In this document: in pieces, positions 8,085 to 17,770 of the stretch
Layout: each line of letters starts with the position of its first letter
Position numbering within the stretch: the stretch's first letter is position 1
Assembly (NCBI GenBank): GCA_024280395.1
Contig: JAJRQG010000079.1
Location: 1-58,033, forward strand
Reading direction: 5' to 3'
DNA: 58,033 nt
Origin: Gammaproteobacteria bacterium
GTDB lineage: Bacteria > Pseudomonadota > Gammaproteobacteria > Xanthomonadales > Marinicellaceae
Position numbers and translations under genes: made by a program
The notes under the pieces: model-generated
What the model saw: the letters and a program-made list of their open reading frames with translations, nothing else
Told to the model about the DNA's origin: nothing
The model's database searches: none

Positions 8085-10709
8085 TTATTCATTATTTATT
8101 AAGTTTTTTAATTCATTTAATTTCTTTTGCAAAACTTGATTCATGTTTTCGATATCGCTAACGCCACCACCTTGTGCAAAGTCGGGTCTTCCGCCTCCCT
8201 TTCCAGATATCTGACCTGAAATATCTTTGATAACATCACCAGCTTTAACTTGTGAAATTAATAATTTACTCACCGAACAAATAAGTTGTATTTTATTATC
8301 ATCATTATGATTGGCCAATACAATAACTCCAGCAGGATATTTGTCTTTAAAACTATCCACAATAGCTCTCATGCTATCCAGTTTATAATTTTTGAACACC
8401 TCGAACAAATAACTGACATTATTTATCACCTGAACATTAGACCACAAATCTTGAGCCGCACTACTGGCAAGTTTATTTTCCAACTGTTGAATAAGTTTTT
8501 CTAACTCTTTGTTCTTTTTTATCAGGTTCATTACCTTTTCTACTGCGGTATCGGCAGATGCATGAATTGATTGAACAATATTATTAAACTGGGTCTCTCT
8601 ATTTTGCAAATAATTCAATGCTGTTTTACCTGTTATCGCTTCAATTCTCCTAATTCCTGCAGCAATAGATGCTTCACTGGTTATTTTAAACAAGCCAATT
8701 TCACCTGTATTTTTAACATGTGTTCCTCCACACAATTCAATGGAATAGCCACCAATATCCAAAACTCTAACCTCGTCTCCATATTTTTCGCCAAACAAAG
8801 CCATTGCACCGGTTTCTACCGCTTCATCAAATGACATGACATTGGTATTTGCTGAATAATTGGCTCTTATATGGTTATTGACAGCACTTTCTATCGCTTT
8901 GAGTTGTTGACTTGATATGGCGTCAGCATGTGAGAAATCGAAACGCAGTTTATCAGCGGAGACGATAGATCCTTTTTGCTTGACATGACTGCCCAAAATT
9001 TCTTGCAACACTTTGTGCAACAAATGGGTAGCTGTGTGATTTAGTTTAATGTCATTGCGGTTAAATTCTTCTACGCTAGATTGAATATCATCACCCAAGT
9101 TCAACGTACCTTTTATATCTTTAACAAGATGCAAGTAAAATTGACCTGCTGCTTTCTGTGTGTCAGAAACACTGGCGGTCCCAGAACCACCTCTTAAGTC
9201 CCCTTTATCGCCAACCTGTCCGCCTGATTCTGCATAAAAGGGCGTTGTATTCAAAATAACAACACCTTCATCTCCTGACTCCAGTTTTTTAACTACCTGA
9301 TTATCCTTTAGCAATGCCATTATTTTTCCATTACTCGTAGTTTCCTCATAGCCAACAAACTTAGTTACTTCAAGTTTGGCAATCAACTCACCTGGCAAAG
9401 TATTGCTTTGTGCAAAGCCATCTGATGCTTTTGAACGTTGTTTTTGTTCTGCCATGCAAGCATCAAAACCCTTTACATCGACGTCTAAATCAGATTCTCG
9501 TGCAACATCTTGAGTTAAATCTAAAGGAAAACCATAAGTATCATACAACTTAAACGCAACTTCTCCAGGAATCGTCGGGCCTTTTAATTCACCAATTGCA
9601 TTGTTCAACAACCCCATACCTGTTTCTAAGGTTTCGGCAAATCTAATCTCTTCTTTTTTGAGGGCTTGTTCAATTATCTCTCTGTTAGAATTCAACTCAG
9701 GATAAGCATCACCCATAACATCTATTAATGGGAATAAAATTTTATAGAAAAATGTGTCATTTGCACCCAGTTTGTAGCCATGTCGAATCGCGCGTCTAAT
9801 AATTCTTCGCAATACATAACCTCTGCCCTCGTTACTGGGCAAAATCCCATCACTGATTAAAAAAGCACAGGTGCGAATATGATCAGCAATCACTTTTAAT
9901 GAAGGGCTTGCCGTATCTGACAATGATAACAACTTGGCGATATACTTAATGATGTGCTGAAATAAATCAATTTCGTAGTTATTGTGTTGACCTTGTAGAA
10001 TTGAAGTAATTCTTTCTAAACCCATTCCCGTATCTACACAAGGCTTGGGCAATGGCAACAATTCTCCGTCCACCTGCCTGTCAAACTGCATAAATACCAA
10101 GTTCCAAATTTCTATAAATCTATCGCCATCTTCCTCAGGTGTACCAGGAGGGCCGCCAGCTATGTTTTCACCATGGTCATAAAAAATTTCAGAACAAGGA
10201 CCACAAGGACCCGTATCTCCCATTTGCCAAAAATTGTCTTTGGCTCCAATTCTCAATACTTTTTCAGGTGCAATACCTATTTGTTCAATCCAAATTTTTT
10301 CCGCCTCATCATCTTCTTCAAACACGGTTACCAGTAATTTTTCTTCAGGAATGCTAAGCTCCTTGGTTAAAAAATCCCAAGCGTATCTAATCGCATCTTC
10401 TTTAAAATAATCCCCAAAACTAAAATTACCCAACATTTCAAAGAATGTGTGATGACGAGCCGTATATCCAACTTGATCCAAATCGTTGTGCTTGCCACCC
10501 GCCCTAACACACCTTTGTGATGTAACAGCACGGGTATATTTGCGTTTCTCAGCTCCCAAAAACATATTTTTGAATTGCACCATTCCTGCATTAACAAACA
10601 ACAATGTTGGATCATCGGCAGGTATTAAAGAGCTACTTGAAACAGAGGCATGTTTCTTTGACTTAAAGTATTGGATAAATTTATTTCTAACTTGCGAAGT
10701 ACTGTACAT
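8085..10709 (-). CDS. alaS: Alanyl-tRNA synthetase
   Basis: An 874-residue class II synthetase that charges tRNA-Ala and edits mischarged Ser/Gly. The N-terminal catalytic core begins MYSTSQVRNKFIQYFKSKKH. The editing domain carries the HTATHLLHK zinc/editing motif and the later CGGTHV motif. The C-terminal C-Ala (DHHA1) domain ends with the SGKGGGRPDFAQGGG motif. Length equals E. coli AlaRS within a few residues. recA/recX, often upstream of alaS, are absent here; a DUF1631 gene occupies that position. Confidence 0.98.
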   Translation of the reverse strand: MYSTSQVRNKFIQYFKSKKHASVSSSSLIPADDPTLLFVNAGMVQFKNMFLGAEKRKYTRAVTSQRCVRAGGKHNDLDQVGYTARHHTFFEMLGNFSFGDYFKEDAIRYAWDFLTKELSIPEEKLLVTVFEEDDEAEKIWIEQIGIAPEKVLRIGAKDNFWQMGDTGPCGPCSEIFYDHGENIAGGPPGTPEEDGDRFIEIWNLVFMQFDRQVDGELLPLPKPCVDTGMGLERITSILQGQHNNYEIDLFQHIIKYIAKLLSLSDTASPSLKVIADHIRTCAFLISDGILPSNEGRGYVLRRIIRRAIRHGYKLGANDTFFYKILFPLIDVMGDAYPELNSNREIIEQALKKEEIRFAETLETGMGLLNNAIGELKGPTIPGEVAFKLYDTYGFPLDLTQDVARESDLDVDVKGFDACMAEQKQRSKASDGFAQSNTLPGELIAKLEVTKFVGYEETTSNGKIMALLKDNQVVKKLESGDEGVVILNTTPFYAESGGQVGDKGDLRGGSGTASVSDTQKAAGQFYLHLVKDIKGTLNLGDDIQSSVEEFNRNDIKLNHTATHLLHKVLQEILGSHVKQKGSIVSADKLRFDFSHADAISSQQLKAIESAVNNHIRANYSANTNVMSFDEAVETGAMALFGEKYGDEVRVLDIGGYSIELCGGTHVKNTGEIGLFKITSEASIAAGIRRIEAITGKTALNYLQNRETQFNNIVQSIHASADTAVEKVMNLIKKNKELEKLIQQLENKLASSAAQDLWSNVQVINNVSYLFEVFKNYKLDSMRAIVDSFKDKYPAGVIVLANHNDDNKIQLICSVSKLLISQVKAGDVIKDISGQISGKGGGRPDFAQGGGVSDIENMNQVLQKKLNELKNLINNE

Positions 10710-10817
10710 AATTTATGGTATAGATTTGATGAATATAGTGACTGGATTTTAATTTTTCACCCGCCAATGTACAACATAAATTAATATATATAGTCAAAAC
10801 AGAGCTGACTTAGATAT

Positions 10818-12905
10818 TTATCGTCTCTCTTCATTCATTTTTTTGGCGATTTCTAACATTGCCCGGTCGAATAAAGGAATCGTGTGCAATATGTTGATTC
10901 TATTTTCACGCAATCCAATTGCAATTTCTTCAGGCGACTGGTCAGAAAGCCTTACTCCGTTAGAATTAACCAATAAATAACGGCCAGTAATAGGACTAAT
11001 CCAAGATATTTTAGCCCGAATTTTATTTAAGTTTTTGTCTTGAATATTTAACCAAGCACCAACTTTTAAAGCTTTTGTTTGATTATCAAAACTATCCAAA
11101 CGCTCAGTTTTACTCATTGAGGCATCAACTCCAAGATTCTCGTACTCTTCATGCTTTTCAAATAGTATAACCTGAGTATTGTAATTTTTTAGACTGACGT
11201 CCTTTATCTCTTTAGATTGTTTTTCCAGACCATGTAGCTTTATTAAAAAACCCATTAGTTCGTTACTCTTATCTATTAAATCTTTTGCGTTAAATGCAAC
11301 CAAATCCAAGCCTTCATTATATTGAATAGAAAGCATTTTAATTTGTTTAATAGTCACCACTTGATTGTTTCTTTCTTTTGAATAGTTCAACAATAAATCA
11401 ACGAATTTTAATTTTGATTGACATGTTTTTGATTCCTCTGGGTGTCTTAAAAACTCCAACACTAAAACATTGTTCCATGTTGTTAGCAATAAATCACGGA
11501 TAAAGACAGGCATGTACTTATCATGCATTTTATTGTGTAATATCTTAGCCACTTTTTGCTTGATTTGTAGGATTTTTTCAAGCCCTACGGCCTTTTCCTT
11601 TACCCTCTTTTGTATTAAGTTAAATCTTTTATTCATCTTAGTGGTAAATTGGTTTAATTCACTTAAGAGATTTTTGTACAATTCAACATTATAGGAAGTT
11701 TGTATCAAAATGACAGCTACAATTTCATCCAATTTAACAATATATTTGTGATCAGAATTCAACTCATCGCTTAACCCTTCTGGTACGAACGACATTTGAT
11801 TAATCAACAACCTGAATGCGTGGTTCTGGTATTTAAAAACGTGATTGTCTTTGATGACCACTTTAAGAAGTGATATCTGCAATTTCATTAATATAGATTT
11901 CAATAGCAAAGGCATGCTCTGGTCTTTGTCGATATAATCAAACAAACGCTCAACCAAAACAATCATATCAGTATGCCTAGAATCCAGCTCTATTGATTCG
12001 GTTTTTTCTTTTGAATGAATGATTGCTTGTTTCAATACCTTGGTAATGCTTTTTGGTGAGGGATAATCATTTATCCGTGAATCGTACTTCTTATTCACCT
12101 TTTTCTGAATAATATTAAGCATTTTGACTAGCAAGTGTTTTTCAACAGCAAATTTTTTGTCATTTTTTAATTGCAAATTTTCATGTTTTTTTTCAAATAA
12201 TTGGCGAATAATTTTGAATTTTAGATCGGGTGTAGTCTTTATAACAGGTACATCTTCCTTGCGATTCAGACCGTAAACTGTATCCTTGTGCAGTCTAAGT
12301 AATTTCGTATAAATAAAATTCAATTTGGATAATATATTTACTTCAAAGGTATGATAGACAATCATTCTTATCGCAGAATTCAAGTCTAATTTTTTAATAC
12401 TATTAACCAATGAGTTGACCAAAACAAAGGGAGAGACTGGAATCTGATTGATGGTTAAAGCTGTATCCGAGATGAGTTCAGTAAACATATTACTCAATAT
12501 ATTTAAATTTTCTTCGTTAGCATCATCTGACTGATTGATTAACATAGAAATAATCGCCATTTCATCGTCTTCATTCTGTCTAGTAACGACTTGTTGGTAA
12601 TTCCTAATTGTCAAATTCTCATTGATGAAAAAATCATAATTTCCTTCAAAGCAATAGGTGAATGCCGAATCAAGAGAGACAAAGAAACTTTTTTCAATAG
12701 ATTTACGGTGTTCAATGACTTTTTTCATCGCAACATTATTCAAAGACTGTTTATAATCTTCATCAGCATTTTGTTCAAATACATAAAGAATGCCTTTCAG
12801 TGAATCAAAAAAACTATCGAGTCTTAACTTTACATGAGAAAAAAATTGCTTTTTTATGTCATATAAAATATCAGTAGAGTTTTCATGTTGAGATTTATTG
12901 GTCAT
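10818..12905 (-). CDS. DUF1631 family protein
   Basis: A 695-residue, Lys/Leu-rich, mostly helical cytosolic protein with no signal peptide or membrane span. The overall length, the N-terminal 'SFFDSLKGILYVFEQNADED' region and the C-terminal block (WISPITGRYLLVNSNGVRLSD followed by PLFDRAML) resemble the DUF1631 family. That family is common in pseudomonads and relatives and is often misnamed thymidine phosphorylase. The terminal part is PilZ-like in character, so a link to c-di-GMP or to cell-envelope signalling is conceivable but unproven. It sits 108 bp upstream of alaS in the same orientation. Family assignment is by memory of sequence features; the function is unknown. Confidence 0.75.
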   Translation of the reverse strand: MTNKSQHENSTDILYDIKKQFFSHVKLRLDSFFDSLKGILYVFEQNADEDYKQSLNNVAMKKVIEHRKSIEKSFFVSLDSAFTYCFEGNYDFFINENLTIRNYQQVVTRQNEDDEMAIISMLINQSDDANEENLNILSNMFTELISDTALTINQIPVSPFVLVNSLVNSIKKLDLNSAIRMIVYHTFEVNILSKLNFIYTKLLRLHKDTVYGLNRKEDVPVIKTTPDLKFKIIRQLFEKKHENLQLKNDKKFAVEKHLLVKMLNIIQKKVNKKYDSRINDYPSPKSITKVLKQAIIHSKEKTESIELDSRHTDMIVLVERLFDYIDKDQSMPLLLKSILMKLQISLLKVVIKDNHVFKYQNHAFRLLINQMSFVPEGLSDELNSDHKYIVKLDEIVAVILIQTSYNVELYKNLLSELNQFTTKMNKRFNLIQKRVKEKAVGLEKILQIKQKVAKILHNKMHDKYMPVFIRDLLLTTWNNVLVLEFLRHPEESKTCQSKLKFVDLLLNYSKERNNQVVTIKQIKMLSIQYNEGLDLVAFNAKDLIDKSNELMGFLIKLHGLEKQSKEIKDVSLKNYNTQVILFEKHEEYENLGVDASMSKTERLDSFDNQTKALKVGAWLNIQDKNLNKIRAKISWISPITGRYLLVNSNGVRLSDQSPEEIAIGLRENRINILHTIPLFDRAMLEIAKKMNEERR

Positions 12906-12995
12906 TTATCGTTAGTTTTTTATTGATTATAACAAATAACTTTAAGTGTGGCACTAGAATTTCTAGAAACTTATATTCACATACTGATTTTGGGA

Positions 12996-14219
12996 CTACA
13001 AGGCCTTTCTTGGTGGAACGAATAAATTGCCCGCAATCAAACCCACAGCTAAAGCCACTGCTACTAATAAGGCCGAAAATGCCGTTTGTATTCCATCCAA
13101 AGTTTGATTATCTAACATGGCTTCTAACGACTTAAAACCAATACTTCCTGGAACCAACAACATAACTCCTGGAATATGCATTATTGAAGCAGGCTTTCTG
13201 GTTAATAAAGCAAACAAATTCCCAGCAATAGAGACTCCCAAAACTGCTGCAAATGAAGAAAAAGGGGATTGCAACCATACACCAGCAAATCTTGAACCCA
13301 TGATAGCAATGGTTGCAGTCAACAATATCCAAAAATAGTCAGCTGGTTTAGCATTAAACAGCACAGTGAAAGCCAAACTAATGGTGAAAATAGACAAGTA
13401 GACAAACCATTCGGGCACTGATTGTAATTTATGAATGCTAACATCACCATAAAGACCAATGGCAATCATAAAACCCAAAGCCAGCCCAAAAGACAACAAT
13501 AAAAAAGTTGTCACTGCTCCGGCCATTCTTGCACTTCCTGAAACCAAGTGGCCGGTTGATAATTCACGAATTGCAGTGGTAATGCCCAACCCTGGAACCA
13601 ATATAATTAATCCAGATAGTGACACGATAAAATGATCAATGCTTTGACCAAAATGGCTAATTGTCATCGTCGAAAATCCTACCGCTGTTGCTGCTATAGG
13701 GGTAAACAACAAAGATAAGTGGGCATGTTTTGAACTAAAAACAATAATCAATGCAGTCAACCATCCCATCAACAGCGAAACGATGACATCCATCCAACTG
13801 CCTTGAAACAACCCTGCCAAACTCGCAGATGCCAATCCAATAGCAAATATATTTAATGCAGAATTATACATAGGCTTAGCTTTATTAATGATTTTTATTT
13901 CTTCATAGGCATCATAAATATCCAACTCATCATTTTCCAAACGATTAATCACATCACTCAACGCACTGATTTTTTCCAAATTCACATCTTTGGGCATGGT
14001 TCTTTCCATATAAGTACGCTGAACCTCTTCATCACCAAGTGAAGCAAATAATGCTGTTGGCATGGAAAAGAAACTGCCTTCCATTTGAAATTTGTCCAAC
14101 AAAACCTGCATAGATGCTTCCAAACGGTGTGCTGGTGCACCAGCCTCAGAAATAGCTTTACCCATTTTCAGTAACAATTTTGCTTGTGCCCGCCTGGTTT
14201 GCCTAGTTAGTCTTGTCAT
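12996..14219 (-). CDS. Threonine/serine exporter family (ThrE-like) membrane protein
   Basis: A 407-residue inner-membrane protein. A soluble N-terminal domain (about 1-115, with the characteristic GAPAHRLEASM segment) is followed by about ten hydrophobic spans in two groups, as in fused ThrE/DUF1212-DUF3815 exporters. The family exports threonine or serine in Corynebacterium ThrE; the substrate here is unknown. The ATG overlaps the msrQ stop codon (ATGA, 14216-14219), so translation is coupled to msrQ. The PGVMLLVPGSIG motif in the second half is typical of the family. Confidence 0.85.
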   Translation of the reverse strand: MTRLTRQTRRAQAKLLLKMGKAISEAGAPAHRLEASMQVLLDKFQMEGSFFSMPTALFASLGDEEVQRTYMERTMPKDVNLEKISALSDVINRLENDELDIYDAYEEIKIINKAKPMYNSALNIFAIGLASASLAGLFQGSWMDVIVSLLMGWLTALIIVFSSKHAHLSLLFTPIAATAVGFSTMTISHFGQSIDHFIVSLSGLIILVPGLGITTAIRELSTGHLVSGSARMAGAVTTFLLLSFGLALGFMIAIGLYGDVSIHKLQSVPEWFVYLSIFTISLAFTVLFNAKPADYFWILLTATIAIMGSRFAGVWLQSPFSSFAAVLGVSIAGNLFALLTRKPASIMHIPGVMLLVPGSIGFKSLEAMLDNQTLDGIQTAFSALLVAVALAVGLIAGNLFVPPRKAL

Positions 14220-14785
14220 TTTTTTGCATACTTATATAAACGATAAAATAATAACACAAAAGCAATTCCTGCATAAATTAATGGTTCAAGTAAATCATTT
14301 TTAACCAACCAAAGAAAATGTAAACATGCCAAAATTGTAACAACATAAACACTTTTATGCAGCGTTTTCCATTTTTTGCCCAATTTTCGAATCATTTTTT
14401 TATTGGAAGTGATTGCTAAAGGTATTAATAACAACCAGGCTAAAAATCCAACCGTAATATAAGGCCTATCAAGTATATCTTCCCACAAATGTGCAAAATC
14501 AAACTCCAAGTCCAACCATGTATAAACCAATAAATGCAAACTCACATAAAAGAAAACAAACAAACCAATCATTCTACGTAGACGTAAAAAAATGGCTTGT
14601 TTGGTGATATTTTTTAAATGAGTCATGGCCAAGGTCAACAACAGTATCCGCAATGCCCAAAGACCAGTGTAATGCAGAATATATTCAACAGGGTCAGCCG
14701 TTAAATCATCATTGAATCCATAATAGACCAACATAAATATTGGAACCAACAACAATATAAAAACAAGTACTTTAATACTTTTCAT
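14216..14785 (-). CDS. msrQ: MsrQ, heme-binding membrane subunit of the MsrPQ methionine sulfoxide reductase
   Basis: A 189-residue protein with about five or six membrane spans of the ferric-reductase-like family (formerly YedZ). MsrQ passes electrons from the quinone pool or flavin reductase to periplasmic MsrP, which repairs oxidised methionines. The likely heme-ligand histidines are visible in YVSLHLLVYTW, LHKSVYVVT and LACLHFLWLVK. No msrP gene is adjacent: upstream is a beta-propeller lipoprotein and downstream the ThrE-like gene. The catalytic partner must be elsewhere, or this is a solitary homologue. Confidence 0.88.
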   Translation of the reverse strand: MKSIKVLVFILLLVPIFMLVYYGFNDDLTADPVEYILHYTGLWALRILLLTLAMTHLKNITKQAIFLRLRRMIGLFVFFYVSLHLLVYTWLDLEFDFAHLWEDILDRPYITVGFLAWLLLIPLAITSNKKMIRKLGKKWKTLHKSVYVVTILACLHFLWLVKNDLLEPLIYAGIAFVLLFYRLYKYAKK

Positions 14786-14875
14786 AACTATAACAATGGG
14801 CGATATAAAAATTGGATTTTACTTGAGAACTATCACAACAACATCACAAATGTATCAAATAACGATAATATTGTC

Positions 14876-16834
14876 TTAGTTCTCTGTAATTTTGATTCTG
14901 ATTATTTCAACAATTTCGTCATCTAAGAGCCCAGCTTCTATTAACTCATCTCCTGATAGAGCAAAAATCCTTTCTCCAATAAAAAAGGGCCTGCTGTTTC
15001 CATACCAATCATCACATGAAAACTTACATTCTTTCTTAGGTTGGCTTTCACTCACCAGTTCACCAATATATTCAAAATCACCATCTTTGCCACCAATAAA
15101 AGTTATATCGGAAGAAACATCATCATCCCAATAATAGTCTATTACTTCACCATAACTCTCAATTTCTGCTTTCTTTTTTGACTGTGTAGTCAATCCAGTT
15201 AATAAAAAATCATCTATGTATTTAAAATTAAAGGCATGGCTTCTACTTTCACCTTCGAGCCTATCAAAAATATAGGTTTGCTTTATATCATTGAGCTCAT
15301 TTATGTCTAACAAACTAATTCCAAGGTTTTTATCGGTTGTTTGACCAACGATTAGTGCCAAATTGTTGATTGATTCAATTCTATTGGTACTGTGACCAAG
15401 CTTTAATTTTTTAATTCTTCCAGATTTAATATTAACAGTTGTCAACATAGGAAATTCTTCAAATTCCCATAAACCACTACCTAAGAACAATTGTTTACCA
15501 ATGAATCTCTCTGTACTGGTAAAGGCAGGTATGTTTTTTAAAGTTCTCAATTTTATTGAGGAATTACTTGCTTGTTTATTAAACATATACTCAGGCATCT
15601 TTAATAGCTGCGCTGTATCTTTATCAACAACAGAATACATGTATAAATTATTCTCATAATGATGGAATGAAAACTGTGAAACAGGCATGCCTGTCACTTG
15701 AATGGCTTCTACACTTAAGTCAATTAAAGAAACTTTGTAAACCATTGGGTTATATAGTAAATCAACATTTTCAAATTCCTCATCGGCTTCTCTGTATTCG
15801 GTTTTATAATCGTATAAAGTTGAATCAATATTAATATCTTTATTATAAAATGCTTTTGACTCCCAGGCTGACACCCACAAATAAACATTTTCACTATTGT
15901 TATATGATAAATTAGAAGACGAACCAATTATTCCTACCGCATCACAATACAACTCTTGCTTGTTTAACGGACAAGTAATAAAGCTATGCAAAACTGGGTC
16001 TAACACACTTTGAATTGGATAATAAATATCGTCAACATCAATTAAGTTTTCCCATGACAAATCTTTTTCTGCCCAATGAAACCCTTTTGGAACCTTTGCT
16101 ATTTTTGGTAGTTGTTCTGAAAAGGGGATATTAGTGTATAATTCAATTGGGATATATGTAGTATATTGATGGTTAAATAATCTTGAGGCATAATTTTCAT
16201 CATCGTAATAATCACCTGATTTAATTAAGTAATTATCCAAGTATTTAAAGTTGCCCGCATCTGATATTTCAAATCTAATTATCTCCGATGAATCATAATC
16301 ATAGTTATATCCCAAAACCAATATCACCCCTTCATCAATGAGTATTTCATCAAAATAAGCATCATGCTCCCAATCAGGGGAGAACGCATTAATCTCATCA
16401 ATTTTTATCAACTCTTGAGAGTAGACATCACCAATATTTATACTATATAGTTTGCCTTTTCTTAAAATAACAAGGATTTCATTATAGAATTTAATTATGT
16501 CACCTTCATCAACGCCTGCTACTTGATTATTGGTGATTAAATCAGTTGCTTTTATATGTGTCCCTGTTACAACTACTCTATCTAGCAAACATTCTTGATC
16601 TTGGTCTCCCTCTTTATCATCTTCACAACCTGCATCAATGAGGTACCATTCATTTCTTTGTTTTTTCAAAAGATCATTTATTTCTTTAACCTCTGTAAAA
16701 TACGAATCTATTTGTTCAACATCCTTAATTTTATGTAAATAATCATGAGTCAATTTTTTTGTTTCAAGAATTGATTTACAAGATTGCAACAATAAAAGAG
16801 AAAAACATAAAAGAATAATAGTAAATTTATTCAT
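14876..16834 (-). CDS. Beta-propeller domain lipoprotein
   Basis: A 652-residue exported protein. The N-terminus MNKFTIILLCFSLLLLQSCKS is a lipoprotein signal with a lipobox ending in Cys. The NNQVAGVDEGDIIKFYNEIL segment near residue 110 is the hallmark of the secreted beta-propeller family (PF09826), normally followed by about 500 residues of blades. The protein is very acidic, with many DD/DE/EY clusters. The frame extends four codons further to a TTG at 16846, but the ATG at 16834 has a GAGG ribosome site six bases upstream and is preferred. Its ATG overlaps the end of the upstream BRO-like gene by 8 nt. Function unknown; a surface or periplasmic binding role is likely. Confidence 0.8.
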   Translation of the reverse strand: MNKFTIILLCFSLLLLQSCKSILETKKLTHDYLHKIKDVEQIDSYFTEVKEINDLLKKQRNEWYLIDAGCEDDKEGDQDQECLLDRVVVTGTHIKATDLITNNQVAGVDEGDIIKFYNEILVILRKGKLYSINIGDVYSQELIKIDEINAFSPDWEHDAYFDEILIDEGVILVLGYNYDYDSSEIIRFEISDAGNFKYLDNYLIKSGDYYDDENYASRLFNHQYTTYIPIELYTNIPFSEQLPKIAKVPKGFHWAEKDLSWENLIDVDDIYYPIQSVLDPVLHSFITCPLNKQELYCDAVGIIGSSSNLSYNNSENVYLWVSAWESKAFYNKDINIDSTLYDYKTEYREADEEFENVDLLYNPMVYKVSLIDLSVEAIQVTGMPVSQFSFHHYENNLYMYSVVDKDTAQLLKMPEYMFNKQASNSSIKLRTLKNIPAFTSTERFIGKQLFLGSGLWEFEEFPMLTTVNIKSGRIKKLKLGHSTNRIESINNLALIVGQTTDKNLGISLLDINELNDIKQTYIFDRLEGESRSHAFNFKYIDDFLLTGLTTQSKKKAEIESYGEVIDYYWDDDVSSDITFIGGKDGDFEYIGELVSESQPKKECKFSCDDWYGNSRPFFIGERIFALSGDELIEAGLLDDEIVEIIRIKITEN

Positions 16835-17650
16835 CTTCAACCTCAAGAAAATTACTTTTAGTCACGACACTTCTACCCAATTCTTTTTCGGTTTCTTTTC
16901 GGGCATTACCTGCAACACGACCTCCACGTTTTGCTACTTTTTTATTTTTATCAAAGGTATCTGGTTCTTCTGACTTAGATATTTCTGTAGTCACTCGTTC
17001 GCCTAGCATGGTAAAAATAAGTTCTAAGTCATCCATGTGGTCACGTAGATTTGCTTTTGATCTTTCTGATAAGTTTTTTAAGTTTTTATATTCGCTTGGT
17101 GTGATACCAAATGTGGCTTTTGATATTTCTGCGGTTAAAATCGCATATTCTCTGTGTTCTTTTATACCGCGTTGTTTCCACTCATCGGTTAAATTTTGCC
17201 GAATAGCAATTCCACGCAGTCTTTTATCAATCCAGTCTTTAGAATAACCTTTTTGTTCATAGAGTTTTTTCATCCGTTCTTGAGCTAGTTCGGGGTTTTC
17301 TATTTCTTCTATACGCTCATAACCAACTTTTGCTAGCCAGCGTTTAAATGGCTCGGCTTTTTTACTAGGAATTGATTGAATAAGACGAAGTACATTTTCT
17401 GCATTGCCAGACAATATTTTCCTTTTCTTTCCTGAATTTGTTAACATTTCTAACTGGGGACAACTTGTCCCTAGGTAGCTTTTTAACTCACTGTCTCTTT
17501 TTCGTATTTTTTAAGGTAATCTGTTGGATTTATACTATCGGTAAGAGCCCCCACTATATCAACTAATGAGTAGTGCCATTCATTTTTATACCATATTCTG
17601 CGGATATTTTTGTCTTGAAATAATACCAGTTTATTGTTCTTATTTTCCAT
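16827..17650 (-). pseudogene. BRO/DinD-type phage antirepressor-like gene with a one-base frameshift
   Basis: The C-terminal 206 residues (from 17447) read QSIPSKKAEPFKRWLAKVGY... and later YAILTAEISKATFGITPSEYK, the conserved core of BRO-N/DinD-like prophage antirepressors. The missing N-terminus lies upstream in another frame, from an ATG at 17650: MENKNNKLVLFQDKNIRRIW, then a conserved run ending DYLKK, after which the frame hits TAA. Adding one A to the six-A run (T-run 17507-17512 on the plus strand) joins the frames and restores RKRDSELKSYLGTSCPQLEMLTNSGKK. The gene is therefore full length except for a single-base deletion in a homopolymer. It could be a true pseudogene, a sequencing error or a slippage site. 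A lone phage-type gene between housekeeping genes suggests transfer. Confidence 0.85.
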
Positions 17651-17770
17651 TTGTTTGCCTTTTGAACCATTTTATATTCAGTATAACACAGCGTTTAATA
17701 TATATTTTGAAAGTTAATTACACAACTATGATAAAATCTCATCTCTTTTTTAACCATCAAATAATCACTC

